This document shows positions 62,258 through 64,000 of a stretch of 64,000 nucleotides of DNA, one piece after another; the stretch's first letter is position 1; each line of letters opens with the position of its first letter. The translations under genes were made by a program, and so were the position numbers. Under the pieces are notes generated by a model, which was given only the letters and a program-made list of their open reading frames with translations, had not been told where the DNA came from and did no database searches. Source of the DNA: Levilactobacillus zymae (lineage in GTDB: Bacteria > Bacillota > Bacilli > Lactobacillales > Lactobacillaceae); contig NZ_JAVLAS010000001.1 in assembly GCF_032190635.1 (NCBI RefSeq), positions 2,356,001 through 2,420,000 of the forward strand. The letters run 5' to 3'.

Positions 62258-64000
62258 ATGCCCGTCAAACGTCCCATTTTCCATGATTTATCGTTCTCTA
62301 ATGCCGGAAAAAGATGGCTTGAAGTCTCCACCCTGGTTCTCAGCCTCAGTCTTGGCACACTAACCGAACCGACGATTGCCCGGGCCGCCAGTAATAGCGC
62401 CCCCCTTTCCCCAACGACCGCGTCAAGTTCAACCGCGACGACCAACCATGCGTCCACCGCGAACTCCAGCGCCCCAACCAAGAATACCGCGACGACGCCG
62501 AACAGCCAGGTCCAGCAAGTCCGCGCGAACACTCGTAAGACTAATTCAAATATTATCCGCAATAGAGAAACGGGAACTACAGCCACACCTAAACTTTCCC
62601 CTCAGGCTCTAGCAGCCCCCGTCGTCACGCTTCCCCGGGCGGCCGCCAGTCAGGCCCCAACCACGCCAACCCCAGCTGCGCCCACCGCGGCCAAGCTGGG
62701 CAACGCTAAAACCTGGATTCCCGACGACACCCTGCGCGTTTGGTTGGAACGGGTCGCTCAGGAACAACTCCGAAAGGTTATAGTTGGTGACGAAGACGAA
62801 GGAAAACCCCTATATCCGGACGTCACAATTACCGACGACAACCTCGCGGACTACGTCGATAAGGTGCCCGCCCTCACCGACGACAATACCCAGATTTTAA
62901 CCCCCGATATTGCCATACCATCGGCCCCCGTCCCGCCAGCCAATGACGGTCCCGACGAGCATGGCGTCTGGCCCCACATTGACTTCCCGGACTACCCCGA
63001 AGTGAAGGTGGGCTTCATCCACGATTTAACCGGGATCGAACAATTCAAAAACATCACCGAATTCTCCCTTCAAAATCCCGAACGCGTCGACCTTACACAG
63101 CTTAAACATCTGTCACTGGCGTTCGCCCCCCACCTCCAGAAGGTCGTCATCCAGTACAGTCCCATGACGGCCGACGGCGAACCCCTAGTGGGCCCGGAAC
63201 TCGGCCTAAACGTCAACGCGCAAGCCTACCTCGACCAGCTACTTCCCCAAAATCCAGAACTGACCGATTTATCCCTAAGCGGGTTAGGTCTGACGGGGGG
63301 CCTGCCCCACTTTGACCAATATCCCCAATTAATGTACGCCAACCTGGTCAGCAATCACCTCAGCGGCCCCATTAACTTTTACCCGGGGTTCGTTCGGGAC
63401 CACGCGGACGTTACCGACGTCCATAACGACATTCACGTTCACCGGCTAGCCGTCACGAACAACGATTTTACCGGCTACTTACCGAGTGGCGACCTCAAAG
63501 GCCAAGTTGACTATGCCCAGAATCACATTCTAACGGCCCTCATAGACACCAGCATCGACGACGATCAGTTCTTTGACATCGGGACGCTTACCACAACGGC
63601 CACCCAGCCTACCCTAAACCTCACGCAACTGATCACGCACAACCTCACCGGTGAGCTCAGGGACCATTCGGCGGGTACGGTGGACGACGACTCCCAAGCC
63701 TTGACTTTAGCCCCCGCTAATGGTTTCCCGTTAACAATTTATCGGTTATCCGGCACTAGACCGAACGACGATATGGACGATGACGCCACGGACGACTTTA
63801 AGGTGACCCAGACGAACGGTGAATACATTGTGACGGTGACGCCCACCACCCCCAACGGGACCTACTGGTTTTCCGTCATCCCCAACGGCGATCCGCGGTC
63901 CGGGTCCAGCTACTCGGCCGATTTGGTGTTTCATTTGAATAATCAATTGATTCCCTCGAAACCTGAACCCACCCCGGAACCTGAACCCCAGCCACAACCT
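62258..64000 (+). CDS. Large surface protein with leucine-rich-repeat-like domain (3' end outside window)
   Basis: The frame is open from ATG 62258 (AAGGAGG upstream) to the window edge, 581 codons. The N-terminus SFSNAGKRWLEVSTLVLSLS is a KxYKxGKxW-like signal peptide. A Ser/Thr/Pro/Ala-rich stretch (residues ~50-140) follows, then from about residue 230 short leucine-rich segments (TGIEQFKNITEFSL, PELTDLSLSGLGLTG, FDQYPQLMYANLVSNHLSG), as in bacterial LRR adhesins. The last visible residues are Pro/Glu repeats (PEPTPEPEPQPQP) typical of a wall-spanning linker. A sortase motif, if present, would lie beyond the window. Likely an adhesin. Confidence 0.85.
   Translation, partial: MPVKRPIFHDLSFSNAGKRWLEVSTLVLSLSLGTLTEPTIARAASNSAPLSPTTASSSTATTNHASTANSSAPTKNTATTPNSQVQQVRANTRKTNSNIIRNRETGTTATPKLSPQALAAPVVTLPRAAASQAPTTPTPAAPTAAKLGNAKTWIPDDTLRVWLERVAQEQLRKVIVGDEDEGKPLYPDVTITDDNLADYVDKVPALTDDNTQILTPDIAIPSAPVPPANDGPDEHGVWPHIDFPDYPEVKVGFIHDLTGIEQFKNITEFSLQNPERVDLTQLKHLSLAFAPHLQKVVIQYSPMTADGEPLVGPELGLNVNAQAYLDQLLPQNPELTDLSLSGLGLTGGLPHFDQYPQLMYANLVSNHLSGPINFYPGFVRDHADVTDVHNDIHVHRLAVTNNDFTGYLPSGDLKGQVDYAQNHILTALIDTSIDDDQFFDIGTLTTTATQPTLNLTQLITHNLTGELRDHSAGTVDDDSQALTLAPANGFPLTIYRLSGTRPNDDMDDDATDDFKVTQTNGEYIVTVTPTTPNGTYWFSVIPNGDPRSGSSYSADLVFHLNNQLIPSKPEPTPEPEPQPQP

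Overview
The window comes from a low-GC-phylum lactic acid bacterium (family Lactobacillaceae) with an unusually GC-rich genome for that group. The closest fit by eye is the Levilactobacillus brevis-like branch: there are two L. brevis-type S-layer genes, sortase and MucBP surface proteins, an IMP dehydrogenase without CBS domains, and strong AGGAGG-type ribosome sites. The species assignment is inference.

Left part (1-18.7 kb). A matrixin protease tail is followed by leftward guaB. Then comes an accessory block of two copies of the same membrane module: a GT-C type glycosyltransferase and a PTPS-related (YfhO-like) polytopic protein, each preceded by a small Ig-like exported or formerly exported protein. 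Three further relatives or stubs of the small proteins follow. To the right lies the conserved origin-proximal chromosome-maintenance block, all leftward: rsmG-noc-soj(parA)-spo0J(parB)-DUF951-ychF-DUF1129. A calcineurin-like phosphoesterase and a 33-codon membrane peptide follow.

19-30 kb holds nucleoside and base salvage (nucleoside hydrolase, NCS2 base permease, NupC). It also has a decayed phosphopentomutase-like protein, and a 1.2-kb gene-free stretch that carries a promoter overlapped by a CcpA (cre) box and ends in a perfect hairpin terminator: a candidate ~600-nt non-coding RNA. Several small hypothetical genes and a MarR regulator follow.

30-36 kb is a cell-surface island: a MucBP/LPXTG protein and two tandem S-layer genes. 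The upstream promoter region of the second S-layer gene is split by an intact IS982-family element with an 8-bp target duplication.

36-50 kb holds a zinc alcohol dehydrogenase, an aminotransferase with a divergent LysR regulator, a membrane-anchored GH20 enzyme, an alternative sigma factor with DUF1659 and DUF2922, a secreted propeller-like protein, a MacB-type ABC transporter, and the thiM-thiD-thiE thiamine salvage operon under a TPP riboswitch. About 1 kb of gene-free sequence carries a near-perfect LexA box.

50-64 kb holds a RumA-type RNA methyltransferase, a DUF368 membrane protein, glpK with a cre box, an orphan Phd/YefM antitoxin, a HhH-GPD DNA glycosylase, a YczE-like membrane protein, a secreted-protein gene broken by one amber codon, two alpha/beta hydrolases and a tyrosine phosphatase. 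There is also a candidate small RNA made of hairpins with C-rich (anti-Shine-Dalgarno) loops, and the start of a large surface protein that runs off the window. Two dispersed intergenic repeat families with conserved stem-loop structure occur twice each.
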